NCBI GenBank assembly: GCA_001898425.1
Contig: MKTV01000038.1
Coordinates: 222,033 to 270,703 of the forward strand
DNA length: 48,671 bases
Direction of reading: 5' to 3'
From: Rhodospirillales bacterium 69-11
GTDB taxonomy: Bacteria > Pseudomonadota > Alphaproteobacteria > Acetobacterales > Acetobacteraceae
Shown here: positions 1 through 8,071 of the stretch, piece by piece
How the letters are laid out: each line of letters opens with the position of its first letter
How positions within the stretch are numbered: position 1 is the first letter of the stretch
Program-made: the position numbers and the translations under genes
The notes under the pieces: model-generated
Told to the model about the DNA's origin: nothing
The model's database searches: none
What the model saw: the letters and a program-made list of their open reading frames with translations, nothing else

Positions 1-1070
1 TTCTCCACGAGCTCGACGATGTGGTCGACCATCGCGCCGCCGTCGATCGTGTGGTCGGTCTTGCCGGCCGCATAGACCATGTGCCGGCCGTTGCCGCCGC
101 CGGTCACGCCGATATCGGTCATCAGCGCCTCGCCCGGTCCGTTCACCACGCAACCGATGATGGACAGCGTGAGCGGCGTCTCGATATGCGACAGCCGGTC
201 TTCCAGCGTCTGCACCGTCTGGATCACGTTGAACCCCTGCCGCGCGCAGGACGGGCAGGAGATCACCTTCACGCCGCGATGGCGCAGGCCGAGGGACTTC
301 AGGATGTCCCAGCCGACGCGGACCTCCTCCTCCGGCTCCTCGGAGAGCGAGACGCGCAGCGTGTCGCCGATGCCGGCCCAGAGCAGGGAGCCGAGGCCGA
401 TCGAGGACTTCACGGTCCCCATCCGCCGGCCGCCCGCCTCGGTGATGCCGATATGCAGCGGGTGGTCGCAGGCTTCGGCGAGCTGCTGGTAGGCGGCGAC
501 GGCCAGGAACACGTCGGACGCCTTCACGCTGATCTTGAACTCGTGGAAGTCGTGCTGCTGCAGGATGTTGGCGTGGTAGAGCGCGCTCTCGACCAGGGCC
601 TCGGGGTTGGGCTCCCCGTACTTCTCCAGCAGGTGCTTCTCGAGCGAACCGGCGTTGACGCCGATGCGCATGGAGCAGCCGTGGTCACGGGCGGCCTTCA
701 CGACCTCCCGCACCCGCTCGTCGCTGCCGATGTTGCCGGGGTTGATCCGCAGGCAGGCGGCGCCGGCCTCCGCGGCCTCGATCGCGCGCTTGTAGTGGAA
801 GTGGATGTCCGCGACGATCGGGACGTTCACCTCCCGCACGATCTCCGCCAGTGCGGCGGTGCTCTCCCGGTCGGGGCAGGAGACGCGGACGATGTCGACC
901 CCGGCCAGTTCGGCGCGGCGAATCTGGGCGATCGTCGCCGCCGCGTCGGAGGTGAGCGTGTTCGTCATGGTCTGCACGGTGATCGGCGCGCCGTCGCCCA
1001 CGGGGATCTTGCCGACATGGATCCGCCGGGACTTGCGGCGGACGATTTCCTGGTAGGGGCGATAGCTCAT
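1..1070 (-). CDS. ispG: 4-hydroxy-3-methylbut-2-enyl diphosphate synthase IspG (3' end cut by window)
   Basis: IspG is the [4Fe-4S] enzyme that reduces methylerythritol cyclodiphosphate to HMBPP in the MEP isoprenoid pathway. The translation opens [20 protein letters not shown] and follows the family closely: TMTNTLTSD near the start, [10 protein letters not shown], a barrel segment [15 protein letters not shown], and the C-terminal cluster region with CPSCARQ and [10 protein letters not shown], which hold the iron–sulfur cysteines. About 356 codons are present and the frame is still open at base 1, so only the C-terminal tail is missing. The ATG is preceded by a GGGAGA ribosome site. The gene lies 78 bases downstream of the RodZ-like gene on the same strand, so co-transcription is plausible. 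Confidence 0.95.
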   Translation of the reverse strand, partial: MSYRPYQEIVRRKSRRIHVGKIPVGDGAPITVQTMTNTLTSDAAATIAQIRRAELAGVDIVRVSCPDRESTAALAEIVREVNVPIVADIHFHYKRAIEAAEAGAACLRINPGNIGSDERVREVVKAARDHGCSMRIGVNAGSLEKHLLEKYGEPNPEALVESALYHANILQQHDFHEFKISVKASDVFLAVAAYQQLAEACDHPLHIGITEAGGRRMGTVKSSIGLGSLLWAGIGDTLRVSLSEEPEEEVRVGWDILKSLGLRHRGVKVISCPSCARQGFNVIQTVQTLEDRLSHIETPLTLSIIGCVVNGPGEALMTDIGVTGGGNGRHMVYAAGKTDHTIDGGAMVDHIVELVE

Positions 1071-1148
1071 GCAGACTCTCCCTTGCGCGGCCGCACCCGC
1101 GCTGGGGCGAGCGGTCGCGTGTAGAATGGGGGTTCGGAGCCGTCCGCG

Positions 1149-2129
1149 CTACTGCGGTGCGCGGGCGGCAGCCACCGGCGTGGCGCCGGGCGCCAGCTTC
1201 CCGTCCTTCACCAGGTCGGGATCGAGGGGCAGGTCACGGCGCACGGCGCCCGCGCCGCCCAGCGCGGCGGTCGGCGCACCGTCCAACAGGATTTCGGTCC
1301 CGCCGGCGTTGCCGGTCGTCAGCGTCAGGTTCGGCTTCGCCGGAACGGGCCAGGTTTCGCCGGGTTTCAGCACGCGGTTGAGCAGGACGGCGCCGCCCTT
1401 GTCCTTCACCAGCAGCCAGGACTCGGCATTGGCGCGGATCACCAGCCGCGGCTGGTCGACGGCCGATCCGCCCGCCCCTGCGCCGGCAGTCGGCGCCGTC
1501 GCGGGGGCGGCCGGCAGCGGATTGACCGGCGCCGCGGCCGCGGAGCTGGGCGAGTAGGCGACCGGCGGCGGTTCGGGCGCGGCCGGGGCCGCTTGCGCGG
1601 CGGGCGGCCCGCCGGCGACGGCGACTGGCGGTGCCGGCGGCGGATCGGTGAACTTGACGGCCTGGTCGGCGAGCGGCGCGAGGCGCTCCGGCACCGCGAC
1701 CACGGTTTCGGCGGGCAGCCGCCCCTCGCCGGACAGGCGGTACCAGCCGGCATAGGCGGCCGCCACCAGCACGACGCCCAGCAGGGCGATCGCGCCGGCG
1801 GGCAGGCCGCGTTCGGGGACCGGAGCGGGGAAGGCGAGTTCGGTCCGGCGGCCGACCTCGGCGGCTTCGGACTTGAACCGACGCAGCGTCTCCTCCGGGT
1901 CGAGGCCGAGGGCCTTGGCGTAGCTGCGCAGGAAGCCCAGCGCATAGGCGTTGCCGGGCAGCGCGCCGATCCGGCCTTCCTCCAGCGCGGCGATATAGGC
2001 GGGGCGGATGCGAAGCGCCTCGGCCACGGCCGGCAGGTCCCAGCCCAGCCGCTCCCGCGCGGCGCGGAGGTCGGCGCCCGCGGTCGGCGCTTCCGGCAAA
2101 TGCGATGGGCCCGGAGTCGGGGTCGACAT
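1149..2129 (-). CDS. RodZ-like helix-turn-helix membrane protein
   Basis: The 326-residue protein has the RodZ layout. An N-terminal Xre-type HTH (about residues 18–85, with ALEEGRIGALPG typical of cytoskeletal RodZ HTHs) is followed by one membrane segment near residues 111–131. A Pro/Ala-rich periplasmic linker then leads to a C-terminal beta domain of the DUF4115 type (RLVIRANAESWLLVKD, LKPGETWPVP). RodZ links MreB to the elongation machinery in rod-shaped cells; that role is inferred from the family. The ATG at 2129 starts right before the HTH. The frame stays open upstream to about 2345, but that extension is not conserved-looking and is not included. It sits upstream of ispG on the same strand. 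Confidence 0.85.
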   Translation of the reverse strand: MSTPTPGPSHLPEAPTAGADLRAARERLGWDLPAVAEALRIRPAYIAALEEGRIGALPGNAYALGFLRSYAKALGLDPEETLRRFKSEAAEVGRRTELAFPAPVPERGLPAGAIALLGVVLVAAAYAGWYRLSGEGRLPAETVVAVPERLAPLADQAVKFTDPPPAPPVAVAGGPPAAQAAPAAPEPPPVAYSPSSAAAAPVNPLPAAPATAPTAGAGAGGSAVDQPRLVIRANAESWLLVKDKGGAVLLNRVLKPGETWPVPAKPNLTLTTGNAGGTEILLDGAPTAALGGAGAVRRDLPLDPDLVKDGKLAPGATPVAAARAPQ

Positions 2130-2372
2130 CAGATCGTCGCTTCTCGTCAGTTTCGTCCTGCTTTCGTGCAGCACGGTCGCCCCGTCATCTTCTAGCAACC
2201 GCTCGCCGGCGGAGAACGAACGCCGCGTCCCTTGCCAGGGGCGGCGCCTTCTAGCCCACGACCAGTGTCTGTTGCAAACGTTCGTGAGTGTGACTCGTTT
2301 CCCCGCCCCAGTCGATTCTTGGTTGGGTATGTCGGTGAAATTCAATGAATATTCACGGCTCCGATGCCGGGA

Positions 2373-4601
2373 TCACACGGCCAGCCCCTGCTCGCGCGCC
2401 CAGGTCGTGATCGGATCGCGCAGGCTCGCGGCGCCGCTCGTGCCGCGCCGGATCGCCGCGAGCACCGGCCGGAAGGCACCCAGATCCACCTTCGCGAGCA
2501 GGGCCTTCACCGGCAGGATCCCGCCCGCCGGCATCGAGAGGGTGGTGAGGCCGAGTGCGGCGAGCACCATCGCCTCGAGCGGGCGGGAGGCCGCCTCCCC
2601 GCACAGCGACACCGGCACCTTGGCCACGCCGGCGGCCTGGATCAGGCCGTCCAGCATGTCGAGCACGGGGCGGGAGAGCAGGTCGTAGCGCCCGTAGAGC
2701 GAGGGCGTGCCGCGATCCACCGCGAACATGAACTGCATCAGGTCGTTCGACCCGACGGAGATGAAATCCGCCTCCCGCAGCAGCTCCGGCAGCTGCCACA
2801 GCAGCGCGGGAATCTCCAGCATCGTTCCGACCTGCAGCCGCGCGGGTTCCGGCCGCACGCGCTTGGCTTCCGCGAGCAGCAGCGCCTTGGCCGCGCGGAA
2901 CTCGGCGACGGTCGCCACCATCGGGAACATCACCGAGAGCGGCCGGCCGGCGGCGGCCAGCAGCAGGGCGCGGAGCTGGCGGCGCAGCAGGGCGGGGCGG
3001 TCGAGCCCGATCCGCAGGCTGCGCCAGCCCATGGCCGGGTTTTCCTCCTCGATCACGGTGCCCGGCAGCAGCTTGTCGGCGCCGAGGTCGAGGGTCCGGA
3101 ACAGCACCGGCCGGTCGCCCGCCGCATCCAGCGCGCGGGCATAGTTGGCCGCCTGTTCGGCCACCTCGGCGATCGCGCCGCGGGCCAGCATGGCGATCTC
3201 GGTGCGGAACAGGCCGATCCCGTCCGCCCCGGTGCGGTCGAGCTGGTCGAGCTCCAGCGTCAGGCCGACGTTCAGCATCAGCCGCAGCGGCACCCCATCG
3301 GCGGTGACCGCGGGCTTGTCGCGCAGCGCCGCCCAGCCGGCATGTTCCTCGCTGCGGGTCTCCAGCGCGCGGACATAGACCTGGCGGACCTCCGCCTCGG
3401 GGCGCAGCACGAGCTGCCCCTCGTCGGCGTCGATGACCGCCTCGTCCCCGGTCTCGGCGGTGTCGAGCATGCCGCGGGCGCCGCCGATCGCCGGGATGCC
3501 CAGGGCGCGGGCGAGGATCGCGGCATGGCCGGCGGGGCTGGCTTCCTCGATCGCGACGCCGCAGATGCCGCCGGCGTGCCAGTCCAGCAGTTCGGCCGGT
3601 CCCAGCCGGCGGGCGAGCAGCACCGCGCCGGGGGGGATCGGCGGGCGCGGCGCCTTGCCGGCGAGGGTCGCGAGCAGGCGGCCGGCGAGGTCTTCCATGT
3701 CGGCCAGGCGCTCACGCAGGTAGGCGTCGCCGATCCGCCGCATGTGACCGTGCAGCTCGCCCGCGACCCGCTGTACCGCGGCCTCGGCCGTGAGCCCGCT
3801 GCGCACGGCCTCGCTGACGCGGCGCACCCAGCCCGCATCGGCGGCGACGAGGCGATAGGCCTCCAGCACCTCCCGCGAGGCGGAGGCGTCGGCGCCGCGG
3901 CCGCCTTGCGGCGCGCCGGCGATCAGCTCGTCGAGCCCCTGCTGCATGCGGGTGACCGCGTCCTGCAGCCGGTCCAGTTCGGCGGTCGGGTCGTCGGCCA
4001 GGAGCTTGACCCCGATCGGGCGCGGGCCGTGCAGCACGACGGGCCCGACCGCGAGGCCGGTCATCAGCGTGGTGCCGGCGAACACCCGCGGCACGGTGGC
4101 CGCCAGCCCTTCCGCCGCACCGTCGGTCGCGCCGGCGGCGGCCAGGGTCTCGGCCAGCAGCATCGCGACGGTCTCGAGCTCGTCCACGTCCGTCTCGACG
4201 TAGTGACGCGGGGCGCGGTTCTGCACCACGAGCACGCCGATCGTGCGGCCGGAGCGGCGGACCGGCACGGCCAGCATGGAGGCGAAGGGCTCCTCCCCGG
4301 TCTCCGGCCGGTAGGCGAAGGCGGGGTGGTTCTGCGCGTCGGGCAGGTTCATCACCGCGGCGGTGGCGGCGCAGAGCCCGACGATGCCTTCGCCCACCCG
4401 CAGCCGGGTGCGGCCGATCGCGGCCTGGTTCAGTCCCTCGGTCGCGGCGAGCTCTAGGATGTCGCCGGGGCGGAGGACGTACATCGAGCACACCTCGGCG
4501 ACCATCTCGGTCGCCACCAGGTGCACGAGTTCCGACAACGGCGCCGATCCCTGGGCGCGCAGGTCGCGCAGGCGCGCGAGCAGCCGGCGGCGGGCCGTCA
4601 T
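2373..4601 (-). CDS. ptsP: PtsP, NtrPTS enzyme I (GAF-domain phosphoenolpyruvate-protein phosphotransferase)
   Basis: This 742-residue protein has an N-terminal GAF domain (about 15–150), the enzyme I swivelling phosphohistidine domain, and a C-terminal PEP-binding barrel. It should take phosphate from PEP and pass it to the NPr/EIIA-Ntr regulatory chain. Visible landmarks are the phospho-accepting His359 in SPAGHAAILARALGIPA, GIGLFRTE, the signature SVGSNDLMQFMFAVDRG, and the active-site Cys667 in SLCGEAA. The loop before the histidine reads ASPAGH rather than the common GGxTSH. The start at 4601 has a GGAG site. Other PTS genes are not in the window. The position near lysC matches other alphaproteobacteria, here with a flavoprotein gene between them. 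Confidence 0.93.
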   Translation of the reverse strand: MTARRRLLARLRDLRAQGSAPLSELVHLVATEMVAEVCSMYVLRPGDILELAATEGLNQAAIGRTRLRVGEGIVGLCAATAAVMNLPDAQNHPAFAYRPETGEEPFASMLAVPVRRSGRTIGVLVVQNRAPRHYVETDVDELETVAMLLAETLAAAGATDGAAEGLAATVPRVFAGTTLMTGLAVGPVVLHGPRPIGVKLLADDPTAELDRLQDAVTRMQQGLDELIAGAPQGGRGADASASREVLEAYRLVAADAGWVRRVSEAVRSGLTAEAAVQRVAGELHGHMRRIGDAYLRERLADMEDLAGRLLATLAGKAPRPPIPPGAVLLARRLGPAELLDWHAGGICGVAIEEASPAGHAAILARALGIPAIGGARGMLDTAETGDEAVIDADEGQLVLRPEAEVRQVYVRALETRSEEHAGWAALRDKPAVTADGVPLRLMLNVGLTLELDQLDRTGADGIGLFRTEIAMLARGAIAEVAEQAANYARALDAAGDRPVLFRTLDLGADKLLPGTVIEEENPAMGWRSLRIGLDRPALLRRQLRALLLAAAGRPLSVMFPMVATVAEFRAAKALLLAEAKRVRPEPARLQVGTMLEIPALLWQLPELLREADFISVGSNDLMQFMFAVDRGTPSLYGRYDLLSRPVLDMLDGLIQAAGVAKVPVSLCGEAASRPLEAMVLAALGLTTLSMPAGGILPVKALLAKVDLGAFRPVLAAIRRGTSGAASLRDPITTWAREQGLAV

Positions 4602-4716
4602 GGACCGCGGCTCCGGTTCGGCCGTTCGGCAACCCGCGGGCGGCGTGCGTGTCCGGTCGAGGCCGCCGGTCGCGGGTCAGGCGCGCCCCGCCGGCGAACG
4701 GGCGGGCGGCACGACG

Positions 4717-4741
4717 CCCTCTCTCCCCGGGGTGAGAGGGG
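4717..4741. repeat. GC-rich palindrome between two co-directional genes
   Basis: An almost perfect hairpin, CCCTCTC…GAGAGGG with a central CCCCGGGG core, lies about 45 bases beyond the stop of the flavin oxidoreductase gene and about 115 bases before ptsP. It could be a terminator or an intergenic palindromic repeat. There is no T-run, so intrinsic termination is not certain. The rest of the 4602–4785 gap shows nothing else recognisable. Confidence 0.5.
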
Positions 4742-4785
4742 GGTGGAGAGGAGGGCGCGATCCGCCTGTCCCCTCCCGGCGCGCA

Positions 4786-5838
4786 TCAGCCGCCCCGCCG
4801 CGCCGCCAGGGCGGCCACCGCCTGGGCCACGAGGTCCGCGATGATCGTGGCGGTCGGCTGTTCCTCGGTGACCATGCCGACGGACTGGCCGGCCATGACC
4901 GACCCGCTCTCGATGTCGCCGTCGATCACCGCACGCCGCAGCGCGCCGGCCCAGAAATGCTCGATCTCGAGCTGCGCCTGTTCCTTGGTCAACTCGCCGG
5001 ACTGGAAGCGGTCCCGCGTCTCCGCCTGGTGGCGCAGGAAGCGCTTGGTGCCCTCGTTCACCAGGCCGCGCACCGGGATCACCGGGAAGCGTTCGTCGAG
5101 CTGGACGGAGGGCAGCGCATCGCGGGCGGCGGCGCGGATGAAGGCGCGCTTGAAGTTCGGATGGGCGATCGACTCGGCGGCGGCGGCGAAGCGGGTGCCG
5201 AGCTGCGCGCCGGAGGCACCCATTTCGAGGTAGGCGAGGATGGCTTCGCCGCGGCCGATGCCGCCGGCGACGAAGACTGGCACCTCCCGGATGTGGGGCA
5301 GGATCTCCTGCGCGAGGACCGTCAGCGACACCGGGCCGATATGGCCGCCCGCCTCGGAGCCTTCGATCACCAGCGCGTCGGCGCCGGAGCGGACCAGGCG
5401 CTTGGCGAGCACGAGGGCGGGCGCGAAGGCGATCAGCTTCGCGCCGCCGTCCTTCACGGCACGCACGGCGCCGCCGGGCGGAATGCCGCCGGCCAGCACG
5501 ACGTGGCCGACCTTCGCCTCCAGGCAGACGCGGATCAGGTCGTCGAGCTGCGGGTGCATGGTGATCAGGTTGACGCCGAACGGCTTGTCGGTCAGCGCTT
5601 GGGTTCCGGCGATCTCCTTGGCCAGCATCTCCGGGCCCATGGAGCCGCAGGCGATCACGCCGAACCCGCCGGCATTGGAGATGGCCGCGACCAGGTGCCG
5701 TTCGCTCACCCAGCTCATGGCGCCGCCCAGGATCGCGAACTCGGTGCCGAGGAACGCGGTCCCGCGCGCCCAGAGCCGCTCGAGTTCGGCGCGGGCCGCC
5801 GCGTCTTGGGGGCTCAGGTCAGCTGGCATCGAGGCCAT
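4786..5838 (-). CDS. NAD(P)H-dependent flavin oxidoreductase (nitronate monooxygenase / FabK-like)
   Basis: The 350-residue protein is a TIM-barrel FMN enzyme of the nitronate monooxygenase/FabK superfamily. The diagnostic segments are GGAMSWVSERHLVAAISNAG near residue 40, CGSMGPEMLAKEI, EGSEAGGHIG with the conserved histidine, and the phosphate-binding VFVAGGIGRGEAILAYLEMG followed by QLGTRFAA. The family includes nitronate-oxidising enzymes and enoyl-ACP reductases, and sequence reading alone does not decide the substrate. The start overlaps the end of lysC by about 20 bases. A second in-frame ATG at 5829 also lies inside lysC, so translational coupling to lysC is likely either way. Confidence 0.85.
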   Translation of the reverse strand: MASMPADLSPQDAAARAELERLWARGTAFLGTEFAILGGAMSWVSERHLVAAISNAGGFGVIACGSMGPEMLAKEIAGTQALTDKPFGVNLITMHPQLDDLIRVCLEAKVGHVVLAGGIPPGGAVRAVKDGGAKLIAFAPALVLAKRLVRSGADALVIEGSEAGGHIGPVSLTVLAQEILPHIREVPVFVAGGIGRGEAILAYLEMGASGAQLGTRFAAAAESIAHPNFKRAFIRAAARDALPSVQLDERFPVIPVRGLVNEGTKRFLRHQAETRDRFQSGELTKEQAQLEIEHFWAGALRRAVIDGDIESGSVMAGQSVGMVTEEQPTATIIADLVAQAVAALAARRGG

Positions 5839-7051
5839 AGGCGGTGTGCAGCGCGCGCACCGCCAGTTCCGTGTATTCGGCCGCGATCAATACGCTGACC
5901 TTGATCTCCGAGGTCGAGATGACCTGGATGTTGATCGCCTTGTCGGCGAGCGCGCGGAACATGGTGTTGGCGACACCCGCATGGCTGCGCATGCCCACCC
6001 CGACCACGCTGATCTTGGCGACGTCCGGATCCTCCAGCAGTTCGGCGAAGCCGATCTGCGCCTTCACCTCGTCGAGTGCGGCGCGGGCGCGCGGCAGGTC
6101 CGACTTGCCGACGGTGAACGTCATGTCCGTCGTGCCGTCGGCCGAGATGTTCTGCACGATCATGTCGACGTTGACGTTGTTCTCGGACAGGGCGCCGAAG
6201 ATCGAGGCGGCGATGCCGGGACGATCGGGCACGCGGCGCACCGTGATCTTGGCCTCGTCGCGCGAGTAGGCGATGCCGGAGACAATTTCCTTTTCCACGA
6301 TCTCGTCCTCATCCACCACGAGGGTGCCTTCGTCGTCGTTCGGACCGGAATCCTTGAAGCTGGACAGCACGCGCACGCGCACGCGCTCGTTCATCGCGAG
6401 CTCGACGCTGCGGGTCTGCAGCACTTTCGCCCCCACCGAGGCGAGTTCCAGCATCTCCTCGTAGCTGATGCGGGCGAGCTTGCGGGCCTTGGGCACGATG
6501 CGCGGGTCGGTCGTGTAGACCCCGTCCACATCCGTATAGATATCGCAGCGATCGGCCTTCAGCCCCGCGGCGAGCGCGACGGCCGAGGTGTCGGACCCGC
6601 CGCGGCCCAGCGTGGTGATGCGGTTGTCCGACCCGATCCCCTGGAAGCCGGCGACCACGGCGACCTGGCCGGTCGCCATGCGACGGACCAGCTCCGCCCC
6701 GTCGATGTCCTTGATCCGCGCCTTGCCGTGCGCCGCATCGGTCTGGATCGGGATCTGCCAGCCCTGCCAGGACCGCGCCTCCACCCCGATCTCCTGCAGC
6801 GCGATGGCCAGCAGGCCGGTGGTCACCTGTTCCCCGGTCGCGACCACCGCGTCGTATTCGCGCGCGTCGTGCAGCGGCGACAGGTCGGTGCACCAGGCGA
6901 CGAGCTGGTTGGTCACGCCCGCCATGGCGGAGACGACGACGGCGACCTGGTTCCCCGCCTCCACCTCGCGTTTGACGCGATTGGCGACGTTGCGGATACG
7001 GTCCAGGTCGGCGACGGACGTGCCGCCGAACTTCATCACGATGCGAGCCAT
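5819..7051 (-). CDS. lysC: Aspartate kinase
   Basis: LysC phosphorylates aspartate in the first step of the lysine, methionine and threonine branch. The 410-residue protein begins MARIVMKFGGTSVADLDRI, the kinase signature. It also shows VVSAMAGVTNQL, ATGEQVTTGL, GRGGSDTSAVALAAG and CDIYTDVDGVYTTDP. Two ACT regulatory domains occupy the last 150 residues (ITVRRVPDRPGIAASIFGAL and KISVVGVGMRSHAGVANTMF), so feedback inhibition by pathway amino acids is expected. The chosen ATG at 7051 puts the beta strand MKFGG at the normal distance from the N-terminus; the open frame upstream is not family-like. It is divergent from ubiG, 104 bases away. Confidence 0.96.
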   Translation of the reverse strand: MARIVMKFGGTSVADLDRIRNVANRVKREVEAGNQVAVVVSAMAGVTNQLVAWCTDLSPLHDAREYDAVVATGEQVTTGLLAIALQEIGVEARSWQGWQIPIQTDAAHGKARIKDIDGAELVRRMATGQVAVVAGFQGIGSDNRITTLGRGGSDTSAVALAAGLKADRCDIYTDVDGVYTTDPRIVPKARKLARISYEEMLELASVGAKVLQTRSVELAMNERVRVRVLSSFKDSGPNDDEGTLVVDEDEIVEKEIVSGIAYSRDEAKITVRRVPDRPGIAASIFGALSENNVNVDMIVQNISADGTTDMTFTVGKSDLPRARAALDEVKAQIGFAELLEDPDVAKISVVGVGMRSHAGVANTMFRALADKAINIQVISTSEIKVSVLIAAEYTELAVRALHTAYGLDAS

Positions 7052-7155
7052 GAACGGTGATCGGTTGCCAGAGGTCGTTGGTCGCGCACACATACTGGCC
7101 ACGGCCCCCCGGAGCAACCGCGGCGGCGGGCCGCTTTCGGTCGCAGGAGGCAGGT

Positions 7156-7881
7156 ATGAGTGGCGCAACGGTCTCCCCGGCGGAGGTGGCGCGGTTCGAC
7201 GCGCTGGCGGCGCGCTGGTGGGACCCGAACGGCCCGATGAAGCCGCTGCACCGGATGAATCCGGCGCGGGTCGGCTGGATCGCCGACCGGATCGCGCGGC
7301 GCTTCCCGGCTGCGGCCGGTGTCCGCTTGCTGGACGTGGGCTGCGGGGCGGGGCTCGCCGCGGAAGCCCTGGCGAAGCGCGGCTACGACGTGCTGGGGCT
7401 GGATGCGGCCGGTGAGGCGATCGCGGCGGCCGAGGCGCATGCCGCGGGGCGGCAGGCCGGCGGGGAGCCGTTGGCGCTCCGCTACCGCAGCGGGGTCGCC
7501 GAGGACCTGGTGGCGGAGGGCGCCCGCTTCTCCGTGATCACCGCGCTCGAGGTGATCGAGCACGTGCCCGACCAGGCAGGGTTCCTGCGCGTGCTCGCCT
7601 CCTTGCTGGCGCCGGACGGGCTGCTGTTCCTCTCGACGCTCAACCGGACCCGGCGGTCGTTCCTGACCGCGAAGCTGGGGGCGGAATACGTGCTGCGCTG
7701 GCTGCCGGTGGGGACGCATGACTGGCGGCAGTTCGTGACGCCGGGGGAGATGGCGGCGATGCTGCGCGGCGCCGGCCTCCGGGTCACCGACAGCGCGGGG
7801 CTGGAGCCGATGCCGTTGCGCGGGGGGTGGCGGACGAGCCGCGACCTCGGGGTGAATTACCTCGTGGCGGCGTCACGCTGA
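7156..7881 (+). CDS. ubiG: Ubiquinone biosynthesis O-methyltransferase UbiG
   Basis: UbiG carries out both SAM-dependent O-methylations in ubiquinone synthesis. The protein is 241 residues, normal for the family. It shows the typical N-terminus (FDALAARWWDPNGPMKPLH, RMNPARVGWI), SAM motif I LLDVGCGAGLAAEALA, motif II ITALEVIEHVPD, and the distinctive FLSTLNRTRRS…GAEYVLRWLPVGTHDW segment. The ATG at 7156 follows a strong CAGGAGG site with a five-base gap. It is divergent from lysC and convergent with ftsK. Confidence 0.96.
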   Translation: MSGATVSPAEVARFDALAARWWDPNGPMKPLHRMNPARVGWIADRIARRFPAAAGVRLLDVGCGAGLAAEALAKRGYDVLGLDAAGEAIAAAEAHAAGRQAGGEPLALRYRSGVAEDLVAEGARFSVITALEVIEHVPDQAGFLRVLASLLAPDGLLFLSTLNRTRRSFLTAKLGAEYVLRWLPVGTHDWRQFVTPGEMAAMLRGAGLRVTDSAGLEPMPLRGGWRTSRDLGVNYLVAASR

Positions 7882-7949
7882 CGCCTGGGCCGTGGCGTTG
7901 CGCTCGACGTAGGGAGCGCGGCCGCGGCCTCGGCCTCGCCCGCCAAGTC

Positions 7950-8026
7950 GTCATGGCCGGGCTTGTCCCGGCCATCCCCACCGGCACCGTGCCTCGGGGA
8001 TGGCCGGCACGACGGCCGGCCATGAC
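7950..8026. repeat. 77-bp palindromic intergenic element (GTCATGGCCG family)
   Basis: Two inverted half-elements face each other: one opens GTCATGGCCGGGC and runs into CGGCCATCCCC, the other begins GGGGATGGCCGG and ends CCGGCCATGAC. Each half is itself a hairpin, so the whole unit can form one long cruciform or two stem-loops. It sits between the convergent ends of ubiG and ftsK, where it could act as a two-way terminator. A 28-bp exact copy of the left half recurs at 41701. No other content was seen in the 7882–8071 gap. Confidence 0.75.
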
Positions 8027-8071
8027 GAGCGGGCTGTGCCCCGTCGTCCGATTCTCCCGTCCCCCGCGGCA

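Noticed and set aside
2130-2345. Longer start for the RodZ-like gene
   Set aside because: The upstream residues show no RodZ similarity; the ATG at 2129 gives the usual short N-terminus before the HTH.
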